Shown here piece by piece: positions 8,101 to 15,931 of a DNA stretch of 16,681 nt (the first letter of the stretch is position 1; every line of letters begins with the position of its first letter). The notes under the pieces were generated by a model. That model searched no databases. It saw only the letters and a program-made list of their open reading frames with translations, and was not told the DNA's origin. The stretch is from CAZOLI01 sp964580675 (lineage in GTDB: Bacteria; Planctomycetota; MHYJ01; CAYXQY01). The DNA lies in NCBI GenBank assembly GCA_964580675.1, contig CAZOLI010000047.1, positions 1-16,681 of the forward strand, given 5' to 3'. Position numbers and translations under genes: made by a program.

Positions 8101-8351
8101 TGGAATCCGTGAGGGAAACCATCTCGAAATTGAAGGCCAGGAGTTTTAAGAAACGCAAACAGGCCATGAAAACCCTGCGGGAAATGGGACCGAAGATCAC
8201 GCCGGTTCTCAGGGAGTACCTGGACGCCGAGAACGCGGAGATCAACAAGCGCGTTCACTCGCTGATCGATGAGTACGCCCGGAAGCACATCCGGAAAGAG
8301 GTGTTGTCTCCGGACGCAGAAAAAGAAGAAGACAGTGCGGAGGATAAATAG
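5178..8351 (+). CDS. Large exported protein: LolA-like N-terminal domain plus helical repeats
   Basis: I do not recognise a named gene. From ATG 5178 the product has 1057 residues and starts with a clear signal peptide (MRKCILIAVVFVLVPALPCPAQ), so it is periplasmic or secreted. Residues about 30-275 resemble the LolA/LolB-like beta-barrel lipoprotein-carrier fold: IVNRMQENIGDLGSFSGTW, then repeated strands ending in KIFVDPDTYRIEKVTGKV and YRKVGEDVFPERVKF. The long remainder is lysine-rich and helical with TPR-like pairs (AADLFEKIQEQ, MNLRLGDLRFKQDDVEGAFTCFERSL), and the last 100 residues look HEAT-like (KKRKQAMKTLREMGPKITPV). An ATG at 5154 gives an alternative start eight codons longer. There is no good ribosome site at either. 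A promoter-like pair lies at 5011-5038. It may carry lipid or lipoprotein cargo or act as a scaffold; that is inference. Confidence 0.7.
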   Translation: MRKCILIAVVFVLVPALPCPAQDSEKQQEDVPDVEEIVNRMQENIGDLGSFSGTWRLEYKSRSGAMNMGPALGEVHYEGTSGEWLRFDLSKNAANEGTFFSTTEIGRENSIERLQVFASQGGRSIGFQAAARTTHESGSRDRPMLGGMYSQFSNFIGSSGTTITSLIAYHVVPSLLLQVEPEVRKEEGDDQTWLVISIPSSGHWKQAVEKIFVDPDTYRIEKVTGKVSGYNKSAKSRVQCTSYRKVGEDVFPERVKFSVANGRMSYVATIEEILTGKDAEPVQRTGLRTDPALPELAGGNLEKLKQKIKNGNAEAPDYQMYMNEYMSNMMMFQKVIQGNTGNIEDVLGPMKEAEKKHRNSRVLPDLVSILQHMVGKTDQVSRRATELRKKKRNAPLTFFMAFDQHLKNDRTKKAETVRNALPEGSPYGRIARAMSFRHTIKKTEKPELFVKKLNQKQAEVSTSQFRVFLEYIEPRIVSSRSSRRRQRIGVLTSRDGSFIKKLLEHGEGYGVQLIAARGWFRKQEYDRAADLFEKIQEQQDASDEIGHFVAAVREKDREKAVQLVKRFSDHVHQVLPLFTAAVEAWKKEGEEQKKKGFNYLHRGIKALEKNGLQDNIYSLKRNKDVLKTFQAIAEKLQSSEQTEWIRRYLFALRDAGPRIFSTDEFEKTIEMAGGFLSDADPDTRYQFVKGFEDVSDAENFADPDFLIKHIKAKGDETTLSDYHFLAQMLREERSIFGKEKQRKACIDIFTRGQKAHPEDVLMNLRLGDLRFKQDDVEGAFTCFERSLKQVQKGEDLPGSSNIQRRMQVAQMHRRGGDAKEKGLRFLVILPLPVKYAMAAKQIEKQETARGNIDALVSARPEAQILSGSAKAMKILGDDDRALQYLLRAFQKEKSSGSPFQTYRGGSVAKQLVEAFKKQDQYFRAILILEACIDRGYRNADKLKKKIKELRQKVDMSKVREEYLNADFPSISDEKMESVRETISKLKARSFKKRKQAMKTLREMGPKITPVLREYLDAENAEINKRVHSLIDEYARKHIRKEVLSPDAEKEEDSAEDK

Positions 8352-8366
8352 CGCCGGCGAAAACGT

Positions 8367-8390
8367 TTCTGACCCGGAACGGTGTCAGAA
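8367..8390. terminator. Hairpin between convergent genes
   Basis: TTCTGAC (8367-8373) pairs with GTCAGAA (8384-8390); an inner CCG/CGG pair continues the stem past one bulged T, with loop GAA. It sits 15 bases after the stop of the large exported protein gene and overlaps the stop of the SDR gene on the other strand. On the minus strand a short T4 run follows. It may end transcription from both sides; no strong T-tract is present. Confidence 0.4.
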
Positions 8391-9197
8391 TTCAGAGGGG
8401 TCCACATCCTCGGGGTCGTGAAGGAGACGCCCTTCCTTCCCGCCGGTTACCGAGAGAACCTCACCCGTAATGTGACCGGCGAGGTGGTCCGAGGTTAGAA
8501 AAATCACGGCCCGGGCCACGTCCTCGGGTTCCGCCACGTTTTGTAACGACTGGGTCTGGAGGGTGGTTCGAACGGTTTCCTCGTCCGACAGACCCGGTTC
8601 GGCCATCGGCGTTTTTGTCCAGCCCGGTGATACAACATTGACCCGGCCCTCCGGCATCAGACGGACCATTTCGTTTTTCATCGACCGCATAAGTCCGTAC
8701 ATTACGCCCGCCTTGGCCGTGGCGTAATCCGCGTGATGTTCTTCGCCGATGCTCCCGGCGGTGGACCCGACAATCACGTGAGAAGCCGCCTCCGGTTCCG
8801 TTCGATTCAGGACCCGGAAGTGTTCCCGGGCCACCAGAAACACGGCCGTTTGATCAACGGCGATGGTTTGTTCCCACCGTTCAAGCGACATCTCATGAAT
8901 CGGTGTTTCCCCGGACGGCCAGATCCCGGCGCAGGAGACGACGTGGTTTACCGTGCCGAATTGGTCCACCGCCTCCCGAAACAGCCGTTCCACCGATGGT
9001 TCCACGGTGAGGTCCGCTGTTACCGCCAGCGTTTCGGTCGGGAGACGATCGTGTAACTGTTTCAATTCGTCCGTGTTCTGGTGACCGTGAAGAACAATTC
9101 TCGCGTTTGCTCCGGCAAATTGTTCGGCACATGCGCCCCCAATTCCTCCGGAAGCCCCGGTAATCAGAACGACGTCGTCACCCAGTCTGGTTTCCAT
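8385..9197 (-). CDS. Short-chain dehydrogenase/reductase
   Basis: A 270-residue cytoplasmic NAD(P)-dependent oxidoreductase of the classical SDR family, close in form to FabG-like 3-oxoacyl reductases. The cofactor-binding turn is TGASGGIG (13-20), with D62 (ADL) for the adenine ring. The NNAG motif is replaced by SCAG (88-91). Catalytic residues are S145, Y158 and K162 (YxxxK in YATAKAG), followed by the PGWTKTPM loop (191-198). The substrate cannot be read from sequence and I would not call it fabG. AAGGGATG lies about five bases before ATG 9197, a good ribosome site. It follows the large esterase gene by 65 bases on the same strand. Its stop is UGA, showing that UGA also terminates in this genome. 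Confidence 0.88.
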   Translation of the reverse strand: METRLGDDVVLITGASGGIGGACAEQFAGANARIVLHGHQNTDELKQLHDRLPTETLAVTADLTVEPSVERLFREAVDQFGTVNHVVSCAGIWPSGETPIHEMSLERWEQTIAVDQTAVFLVAREHFRVLNRTEPEAASHVIVGSTAGSIGEEHHADYATAKAGVMYGLMRSMKNEMVRLMPEGRVNVVSPGWTKTPMAEPGLSDEETVRTTLQTQSLQNVAEPEDVARAVIFLTSDHLAGHITGEVLSVTGGKEGRLLHDPEDVDPSEF

Positions 9198-9262
9198 CGG
9201 TTCATCCCTTGGAAATAAAGAATTTGGACAGAAAGTATTTCAGGAAACGAAAAGGTTTTGGG

Positions 9263-11773
9263 TTATTTTTGCCCCTTATCGCGGAACCAGAAGGTTCCGG
9301 TTTCCACCTGCCAGTCCAGTCCGAAAATGCCGGCGCCGAGAACCTGGAAGTTGCCGTTGTCCCCGGGACCGTACACAAATAGATCCGGGTACTGGCGGCC
9401 GGAACGGATGTAGGAGGTCAGAATGGACGACCGCATGCCGGCCGGTCCGGTTCCCCCGACGACCCCGACGAGATTGTTCTCGCTGTTCTTCCGGGGATAG
9501 ACCAGCAGGCAGGATCGATCGTTCCCGGTGAAGGTCCGATTTTTCACCGAAATTTCCCCCTGCTTGATCGTTACCGGCACTTCTGAAAGGACTTTTTCAT
9601 ATGCCTTGTTCACGTCCCTGTTTCCGTAAAGAATGATGTTTCGTTTCTGGTAATCGGAAGGATCAAACCGGGTGTCCGGTATTACTTTTGCGCCACCATT
9701 TCCACGGTACCACCAGACCTGGGCATCGGACCGTGCCCGACCACGAACCGCCCGGTTCATTTCTTCGGAACCCCCCGTTCCGTACACGAGGACGAACCGG
9801 CGTCGGAACGCTCGTTTGAACGGTCCGTACCGGGCCGGTCGTTTCTGGTCCGCTGAAATCGGACCGGTTTGTCGTGTCCAGCCCCCGTCGGATTTCCGGA
9901 ACCGGAGAGGATCCTTGCCAGACCAGTTCACGGTTTTTTGCTCCTCGTTTACCTTCACTTTTATCGAGCCCTTCGATTGAATGGGAGCGGGATCCACGGA
10001 GAACGATTGGACGTTTTTGGTGCTGACGGTGATGGTCCCGCCGTTCGGAACCGTTTCCGCATGAATCCGACTCCGGTCCAAAAGCGTGTTTTGCTGGTGG
10101 ATCGTTACCCACTGGCGGCTCGCCGAGATGCCGGGATTCCAGGTGGAAAAGGTCAATTCCGACGGCGATTCGTTCCGGCGATGTCTGTTGAAGAAATCAA
10201 ACAGCGCCGGCAAATTCACACAGGCCGCTCCGGGCACGTTCTCGCGGTTCCACCAGTGATCGGCCCCTTCTTCTTCGTGATAATGATAATCGCTGTGAAA
10301 TTCTTTTAATTTCTTCGCCATGACCCGGGATTGTTTGGTGGGGACGTTCTTGTCCTCGCTTCCGTGGATCATGAAAATGGGAAGGTTTTTGTAATTGTTC
10401 TTCATGGAGAGGGTGTCGCTCTGTCCCTTGCAGCGCCAGAGGAGTTCTGCAGCCCCTTTTCCTTTTTTGCTGCGGTTCCGGCTGCCGTATCCAAACAGAC
10501 TGATCCACCCTGCGCTCGGCCCGAGGGCGGCGAAACGACCGGGATAGGTGACGCCGATGTGCCAGACCCCGTGTCCCCCCATGGAATGACCCGTGAGGTA
10601 CACGCGGTTTCGATCGATCGGGTGCCGGTCCAGGACGCGTTCCAGTACGTTCATCGCATTTGCACGTCCCCAATCCTCCCAGTCAAACCCGAACGGCCGG
10701 CGGTTGGTCGGCGCAACAATATATGTATCGGGTTTGGGGGTGTATCCGACGCTCCCGTCCACTTTCACACTTGCCCCGTGAAGGGTAAGTACGAGCGATG
10801 CCTGGCCGTTCAGGTCTTCCTGATTCGTCGGCGGAATCAACGTGTAGTATTGAATAGAGCCGTCAACATCCGAACGGAACGTGATTTTTCGGTTCTGGTT
10901 CCGGTCCCGGACCCGGACGGTAAGCGTTTGTTGATCGCGGGCGTTGCCGTGGCGGGCCCGGACCGGGAGTGATAGTTCGTTCGTTTCCTGATCGGTAACC
11001 GGTTCGTCCAGAACCACGCGCATCGGAACTTTTCTTATGGAGGCCGGCGGCAGGTACGATATTGTCCGGGTCGTTTCCCGGAACACCCCCTCGCCCCCCG
11101 ATTTGAGTTTCACGTCTTCCATGGCCTCGGTCGTGGCGTTCATCACGATGACGCCGGCGACCGCGTCAAGCGACTGGCCCCGAACCGCGTCCGGTAGTGT
11201 TGGATCCCGGTCCGTCACCATTACGTTCGACCTCGGCTCCCGGGTCCGAAACGCAAATTTTTTCCGGATGGTTCGAAGGAACAGGTGGTTGGTACCCGGG
11301 CGCAGGTGCAGCGGGATCGGAACCTGTCGTTTTCCGTAAATGTCACCGGCGTATCGGTTGCCGTTTAAGAACAGAAAATAATTGTTTTTGGTTTCGGTAA
11401 GAAGCACCCGTTCCTCCTCGCTCTGAAGTTGCGTATAGGCGTATCCATTGTCGAGGATGCTGTGCTCGGCGGTACCGTTTTCGTTCGGGGTAATTTGCTT
11501 CCAGGACGTGGAGGTACCGGGAATGTTCCTGCCGGCCTCCGGGATGTGTTTGCCGGGTTGAAACAGATATTTCCGGGCGATGGCGCTGGCACTGATCGTT
11601 CCATCACCCCCGCCGCTCAGAGGGGCGACCAGCCAGCTTTCCACCGTTTCACCGGTCCATTCCGAATCTTCCTCCTGGGCATGGACGGAGGTGAAAACGG
11701 CGAACGTGATAACGGGCAAAAACAGCCAAAGAAGAAATGGTCGAAACCGCTGACGGTATGCGTGATCCGGCAT
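9263..11773 (-). CDS. Large exported alpha/beta-hydrolase (esterase/peptidase-like)
   Basis: An 836-residue protein with a signal peptide (hydrophobic stretch at about 12-30 ending in VHA), so it is periplasmic or outside the cell. The central part (about 300-545) is an alpha/beta-hydrolase of the poly(3-hydroxybutyrate) depolymerase / prolyl-oligopeptidase-like type: oxyanion region LTLHGA, nucleophile elbow G395-H-S397-M-G399, acid D474 in HGSEDKNVP, and H506 in GADHWW. The N-terminal 200 residues look beta-rich, with a jelly-roll-like passage (FLFLNGNRYAGD), and the C-terminal 290 residues form another region I do not recognise. ATG 11773 is supported by GGAGG ten bases upstream; the frame extends to a TTG without one. 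The substrate is unknown: a carbohydrate ester or polymer is plausible. It is divergent from the Sec-peroxiredoxin gene over 118 bases. Confidence 0.82.
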   Translation of the reverse strand: MPDHAYRQRFRPFLLWLFLPVITFAVFTSVHAQEEDSEWTGETVESWLVAPLSGGGDGTISASAIARKYLFQPGKHIPEAGRNIPGTSTSWKQITPNENGTAEHSILDNGYAYTQLQSEEERVLLTETKNNYFLFLNGNRYAGDIYGKRQVPIPLHLRPGTNHLFLRTIRKKFAFRTREPRSNVMVTDRDPTLPDAVRGQSLDAVAGVIVMNATTEAMEDVKLKSGGEGVFRETTRTISYLPPASIRKVPMRVVLDEPVTDQETNELSLPVRARHGNARDQQTLTVRVRDRNQNRKITFRSDVDGSIQYYTLIPPTNQEDLNGQASLVLTLHGASVKVDGSVGYTPKPDTYIVAPTNRRPFGFDWEDWGRANAMNVLERVLDRHPIDRNRVYLTGHSMGGHGVWHIGVTYPGRFAALGPSAGWISLFGYGSRNRSKKGKGAAELLWRCKGQSDTLSMKNNYKNLPIFMIHGSEDKNVPTKQSRVMAKKLKEFHSDYHYHEEEGADHWWNRENVPGAACVNLPALFDFFNRHRRNESPSELTFSTWNPGISASRQWVTIHQQNTLLDRSRIHAETVPNGGTITVSTKNVQSFSVDPAPIQSKGSIKVKVNEEQKTVNWSGKDPLRFRKSDGGWTRQTGPISADQKRPARYGPFKRAFRRRFVLVYGTGGSEEMNRAVRGRARSDAQVWWYRGNGGAKVIPDTRFDPSDYQKRNIILYGNRDVNKAYEKVLSEVPVTIKQGEISVKNRTFTGNDRSCLLVYPRKNSENNLVGVVGGTGPAGMRSSILTSYIRSGRQYPDLFVYGPGDNGNFQVLGAGIFGLDWQVETGTFWFRDKGQK

Positions 11774-11813
11774 GGTTCGGAGGCCTCCGTGAACCTGATT
11801 CAAAAATGAGGAT

Positions 11814-11842
11814 TTCGATCCGGAAGATTTTTACAATATACT
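11814..11842 (+). promoter_or_regulatory. Weak promoter candidate for the four-gene operon
   Basis: TATACT (11837-11842) is a fair -10 box, with the weak -35 candidate TTCGAT (11814-11819) 17 bases before it. It lies about 50 bases upstream of the ATG at 11892 in the only intergenic space in front of the operon. Confidence 0.3.
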
Positions 11843-11891
11843 ACAGGTGCGTAACGAACCGCAAGGCACTTACGTTTTACGGGAATCATTA

Positions 11892-13133
11892 ATGAATCGA
11901 TTCATTCTTGGGTTGTCCACACTTTTGCTGTTCTTTTCCCTGTTAACCATCACGTCCGGACAGGAGATTGAGAAGGGGGATAAACTGCCGGATGTGACCA
12001 TGTCGTCCACGCGGGGGGAGGAGAAGAACCTCCGTTCCTGGGGAAAACAGGGTCGGAACCTCGTGCTGGTGTTTTACGTAAAAGATCAGACACCCGGTTG
12101 ACGGAAGGAACTGCTCCATTTCAGAAACCACAACGGGTATTTCCTGAAGCGAAATACCCGGGTGGCCGGGATCTCCGTTGGAGACCGGGAAACCAAACAA
12201 ACATTTGCCGACGAGCTTCACCTGAACTTTCCCCTTCTGAACGACGATGGTTCGCTGGCGAAAAAAATGGGGGTGTTCTGGAAAAAACAGGGCCTTGCTC
12301 GACGCAGTCTGTTTCTGGTTGACCCGTCCGGCACCGTGCAATTCATCGACCGGGACGTGTCCATGTCGTCGTTCGACAAAGCATATTCCAGACTAACCGA
12401 TCAGGTGGAATCCCTCTACGAAAAACAGAAGAAGGAGGCCGAGCAACAGACCCGGAAGGCCATGAAGGCGTGGGCGAAGGCCGTGGACGGGAAAACGGAA
12501 GAGGCCCCGGAAGATTTGCTGAAGCAGATACGTAGGAACGGCCGCGTCGCACGACGGCTTCTGTCGGAAGGAGACGTCTCGAAGTCCCCGGAGATGAAAG
12601 GTCACGTGGAAGCACTTCGGGACCGGTTAAAGCTTCCCCGGGTGGTGATCAAAACGACGAAGGGGAAGGTGGAACTGAAGCTGTTTGAGGATTCCGCGCC
12701 GAACACCGTCGCAAACTTTATTAACCTGGCCGAGAAACAATTTTACCGGGACGTGGTGTTTCACCGGGTCATTGACGGGTTTATGATTCAGGGAGGGGAT
12801 CCCACCGGTGAAGGGGACGGCGGACCGGGATACGCTATTCCAACCGAAGTGTCGGCCCGAACACACGAGAAAGGGGTCATTTCCATGGCAAATGCCGGCC
12901 TGGACACGGCGGGCAGTCAGTTTTTCATTACCCTGGAAAAACAGCCGCACCTGGACGGGAACCATACGGTGTTCGGAACGGTCACCTCCGGGTTTGACGT
13001 CGTGAAGAAAATCGGGTCGATGGAAACGGACGACGAGAACCGCCCCCGGAAATCCGTCAAAATCAAAGAAGTTACCGTGAAACAGAAACGAGACCATCCG
13101 TATCACGTGCAAAAGACAAAACGGGATAAGTAA
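11892..13133 (+). CDS. Exported selenocysteine peroxiredoxin fused to cyclophilin-type peptidyl-prolyl isomerase
   Basis: The frame is continuous for 414 codons apart from one UGA (12099-12101), giving 413 residues with Sec at 70. Residues 1-23 are a signal peptide (MNRFILGLSTLLLFFSLLTI). Residues 27-165 form a Bcp/AhpC-type peroxiredoxin: LVLVFYVKDQTPGU, with T67 and U70 where the family has TPGC, and R138 in RRSLFLVDPSG. V63 replaces the usual proline before the active site. A charged helical linker spans 165-248. Residues 250-395 are a full cyclophilin: FHRVIDGFMIQGGD with R292, MANAG, GSQFFITL and H358 in LDGNHTVFG. There is no cysteine at all, so Sec must be regenerated by an external thiol. 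A GTG at 11847 would lengthen the signal peptide unnaturally. It heads a four-gene operon. Conventional calling would give a short redoxin fragment plus a separate isomerase gene. Confidence 0.85.
12134..12160 (+). promoter_or_regulatory. Candidate SECIS hairpin of the Sec-peroxiredoxin gene
   Basis: CGGGTATTTC (12134-12143) pairs perfectly with GAAATACCCG (12151-12160) around the seven-base loop CTGAAGC. The loop starts 42 nt after the UGA, somewhat further than the usual bacterial range, and its first G is the third base. It is the strongest stem-loop I can see downstream of the UGA; a weaker six-pair stem with a bulge lies at about 12104-12121. Confidence 0.5.
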
Positions 13134-13150
13134 CAGGCACCGTTCCTGAT

Positions 13151-14551
13151 ATGGGCCTTTTTTCCGACCAAAGCCGTTCGTTCGATCGGGATTCGGAACC
13201 AGCAGGGGCCGGTTCGTCGAGCTGGGGACTCGCCGTCTATCTTCTCATCGGGGCGGGTGTGTTTCTGGTGGTCGTCCTTGCCGTGATCCTTACGTTCTGG
13301 ATCAAAGGAAACCGCCGGTTGAACCATCAGCTGTCGCAGGCGGAGAACGAAGGGCTCCCCGTAACGGCCGACCAGGTCCGTAATGCGTATGATCGAGCGG
13401 GGTCCGATCGCGTGGCTCGTCCGGATACCCCTGTATCAGAGGATCTGCGGGAGCTTGTCTCCGATCTGGAGGAAGCCCACGAATCCGTGTTGAAACGAAC
13501 CAATTACGTGGGTCGTTCCGGGAACAGCGGGATGCCGTCCCGGAAGGACCGGCGAACCGCCGCCGGTACCATTCTGAAGAAACTCGACCCGTACGAGGAG
13601 GAGATTCAGCATATCCTGTCCAGCGATCCCGCCCCGGCAAAAATTCGGATCGAAAGAGGCCCGGACGCCACGATGGATCATATCGAAGGTCGCAGAGATC
13701 GGGGCGATGTTCTTTCCCTCTACGGACGGGCCCAGTTGTTCCGGGGCCATTTTGAGGCGTACAGAAAAGCGGTCCGGGCGCTGTTTGCCGAAGGCGAAGC
13801 ATTGATGAAAGAACCGTCGTTCATTTCGTTTCTCCTCGGATTGTCATTGCAGGATGACGCATTAACCCTCTGTGAGTATTCGCTTCTACTTCCGGAACAG
13901 GAGATGACGATTGATCAGATTGAGGCATTGGAACAGGCTATCGGGGAAATAAACCCGGGAACCTGGTGGAACCTGGCCCTGAAGGCGGAGTTTTATAGCA
14001 ATGGGGTTGTCCCCATCAAAAACCTGACCGGCGAGATGGACACCATCTCGCTGGAGGGGCCTCTTGGTATGGTGCCCGGGGGGTGGTTTGCGCCGGAGAT
14101 GGGTGCAAACTATATTGAAGAATACCGGAACTTTGCACGTGCCGCCCGAAAACCGACGCACACATCGAAAAGGAAACTGCAAAAAGCCCGGGAAGATCTG
14201 CAGCAAAAAAAGAAGGGGTATATCAGTCAGTTTTTGAACTATTTTTCGTTCATGTTGATGCCGGCGGTTCAGGAGGCAAGATCGGAGACCGACCGGTTGA
14301 TCGCCCGGCGTGAATTGATCAAGTTAGCCCTGAAGGTTCGGGAACGGCAGGTTCAGGGAACCTCTCCGGTTGTTCCGGATCTTAAAGACACGGTGGATCC
14401 GTTTACCGGCGATCCCTACCGGAAAAAGGAGACGGATGCGTTCTGGGTTCTGTACAGCACGGGTGATGACGGGACCGACGACGGCGCCACCTGGAAAAAC
14501 CCGGACACCAACAGAGACCTGCCGGTCTTTATTCGAAAGCAGAAGAAGTAA
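13151..14551 (+). CDS. Membrane-anchored protein of unknown function
   Basis: I do not recognise this 466-residue protein. A short charged N terminus (about 25 residues) precedes one strong transmembrane segment (26-50, LAVYLLIGAGVFLVVVLAVI), so the bulk should be held at the membrane, probably on the periplasmic side. The body is helical and charged. The C-terminal end DPFTGDPYRKKETDAFWVLY followed by STGDDGTDDG resembles a short calcium- or pseudopilin-like ending ('lYSvG.DG.DDgG') seen in many planctomycete-type secreted proteins, but no type IV pilin cleavage site is present. It starts 17 bases after the Sec-peroxiredoxin fusion and ends 12 bases before the M48 protease gene, so it probably belongs to the same operon and envelope function. 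No clear ribosome site precedes ATG 13151. Confidence 0.65.
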   Translation: MGLFSDQSRSFDRDSEPAGAGSSSWGLAVYLLIGAGVFLVVVLAVILTFWIKGNRRLNHQLSQAENEGLPVTADQVRNAYDRAGSDRVARPDTPVSEDLRELVSDLEEAHESVLKRTNYVGRSGNSGMPSRKDRRTAAGTILKKLDPYEEEIQHILSSDPAPAKIRIERGPDATMDHIEGRRDRGDVLSLYGRAQLFRGHFEAYRKAVRALFAEGEALMKEPSFISFLLGLSLQDDALTLCEYSLLLPEQEMTIDQIEALEQAIGEINPGTWWNLALKAEFYSNGVVPIKNLTGEMDTISLEGPLGMVPGGWFAPEMGANYIEEYRNFARAARKPTHTSKRKLQKAREDLQQKKKGYISQFLNYFSFMLMPAVQEARSETDRLIARRELIKLALKVRERQVQGTSPVVPDLKDTVDPFTGDPYRKKETDAFWVLYSTGDDGTDDGATWKNPDTNRDLPVFIRKQKK

Positions 14552-14563
14552 ATGAATTAGAGA

Positions 14564-15931
14564 ATGAACATAACTGAGTTGATGATGCGTCGCATCGTTC
14601 GAACGGGATTCGTGTTTCTGCTGGTTTTCGTCGTTCTCCCGGCCTGCAGCCAGGTGTACAATCCGGTGACCGGCAAGTTCGACCGGACGGTTTATGATCG
14701 TGAGGATGAGATACGGGTGGGCAAATCCGCCTATCCCCGGCTGATTCAACTCAGCAACGGCCGGGTCGGGGACAAGAAACTGCAGTCCTACGTAAGTGAA
14801 GTGGGAAATCGGATCGCCCGGGTGTCCCACGATCCGTTTTTCGATTACGAGTTTTCGGTGGTGAATGATTCCACCCCGAACGCCTGGGCCCTGCCGGGGG
14901 GAAAGATCGGCATCACGAGGGGGTTGCTTCTGGAGATGGAGAGCGAAGGACAGCTGGCCGCGGTGCTGGGGCACGAGATCACCCATGTTACGGCCCGGCA
15001 CAGTGCCCGGCAGCAGACCCGGTCGCTGACCACCAACCTGGTTTTTCTCGCCGGAACCATCGCCCTGAAGGGAATCGCCCGCAAGGAGGATCTCGGCGAT
15101 CTGGAAACCCTGCTGATGTTCGGCGGATCCATCGGGGTCCGCCTGTACCTGTCCTCCTACAGCCGGGAGCATGAGCGGGAGTCGGACCGCCACGGCATGT
15201 GGTACATGGCCCGGGCCGGTTATGATCCAGAGGGGATGGTGGATCTCCACAAGCTTTTTCAGAACATGCGGGATCGTCAGCCGACGGCCCTGGAAACGTG
15301 GTTTTCCACGCATCCGGCCCCGGCCGATCGCGTGGCCGCCGCCCGAAACCGAGTGGAAAAAATACGGTCATCGGTGGATATCCCCAAACAACATCGTGTC
15401 AACAAATTTCAGGAACGCGTGGTGGAGGTCTGGCACCCGAGGAAAAAAGCGTACGAAAAGATGGACCGGGGCACAGAGGCGCTCCAGAACGGCAACCACA
15501 AAAAAGCAGAAACATTTTTTCGGCAGGCGATTGATCAATACGAAGAGGAATCCCTGTTTCACTCCTGGCTCGCGATTGCGGAAATCAACCAGGGAAATCG
15601 GCCCGCGGCCTATCGCAGCATGGAAAAAGCCCTGAACCGCCGTCCGGATCTGTTCCACACGCGAATGAGCGCGGGGCGCGTGTACCTGGTCGGCCGGGAC
15701 CACAAACAATCCATTACACATTTTCAGAAGGCTAAGGAAAGGGTGGACGCCGTGCCGGTGATTGATTTTTACATCGGTCGAAATCACGAAGCCCTCGGCA
15801 ACCGGTCGCGTGCCGTGGAGCATTACCGCCGTTACCTTGACCGGGGCGGTCGGGGAGAGAAAGCACAGTACGCGGTGAACCGCCTTCAAAAATGGGGCGT
15901 CATTGAAGAGTCATCCAATTCGAAGCAATGA
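14564..15931 (+). CDS. M48 family metalloprotease lipoprotein with TPR domain (BepA-like)
   Basis: A 455-residue zinc protease of the M48 family, similar in layout to BepA/YfgC, which degrades or assists misfolded outer-membrane proteins. The N terminus has a lipoprotein signal with lipobox LPAC (C28). The catalytic domain contains NAWALPGGKIGITRGLL (106-122), zinc motif H137-E-I-T-H141, and the third-ligand region SREHERESDRHG (200-211; E204 or E206). After a WFSTHPAP-type motif, residues 305-440 form TPR repeats (MDRGTEALQNGNHKKAETFF; AYRSMEKALNRRPDL; AVEHYRRYL) that would hold clients. It should sit on the periplasmic face of a membrane. ATG 14582 (MMRRIV) is an alternative start and gives a shorter, more typical signal. 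It is third in the operon and its UGA stop overlaps the next start (ATGA); a second UGA two codons on confirms that this one is a stop. Confidence 0.92.
   Translation: MNITELMMRRIVRTGFVFLLVFVVLPACSQVYNPVTGKFDRTVYDREDEIRVGKSAYPRLIQLSNGRVGDKKLQSYVSEVGNRIARVSHDPFFDYEFSVVNDSTPNAWALPGGKIGITRGLLLEMESEGQLAAVLGHEITHVTARHSARQQTRSLTTNLVFLAGTIALKGIARKEDLGDLETLLMFGGSIGVRLYLSSYSREHERESDRHGMWYMARAGYDPEGMVDLHKLFQNMRDRQPTALETWFSTHPAPADRVAAARNRVEKIRSSVDIPKQHRVNKFQERVVEVWHPRKKAYEKMDRGTEALQNGNHKKAETFFRQAIDQYEEESLFHSWLAIAEINQGNRPAAYRSMEKALNRRPDLFHTRMSAGRVYLVGRDHKQSITHFQKAKERVDAVPVIDFYIGRNHEALGNRSRAVEHYRRYLDRGGRGEKAQYAVNRLQKWGVIEESSNSKQ

Noticed and set aside
12099..12101. Nonsense mutation (pseudogene) in the peroxiredoxin
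   Set aside because: The frame stays intact for more than 340 codons afterwards, the UGA is exactly at the catalytic cysteine, and a second gene shows the same pattern.
2597..13133. Reassignment of UGA to Trp or Gly
   Set aside because: UGA ends the SDR and M48 genes at natural C termini, and no internal UGA occurs at Trp or Gly positions in the other genes.
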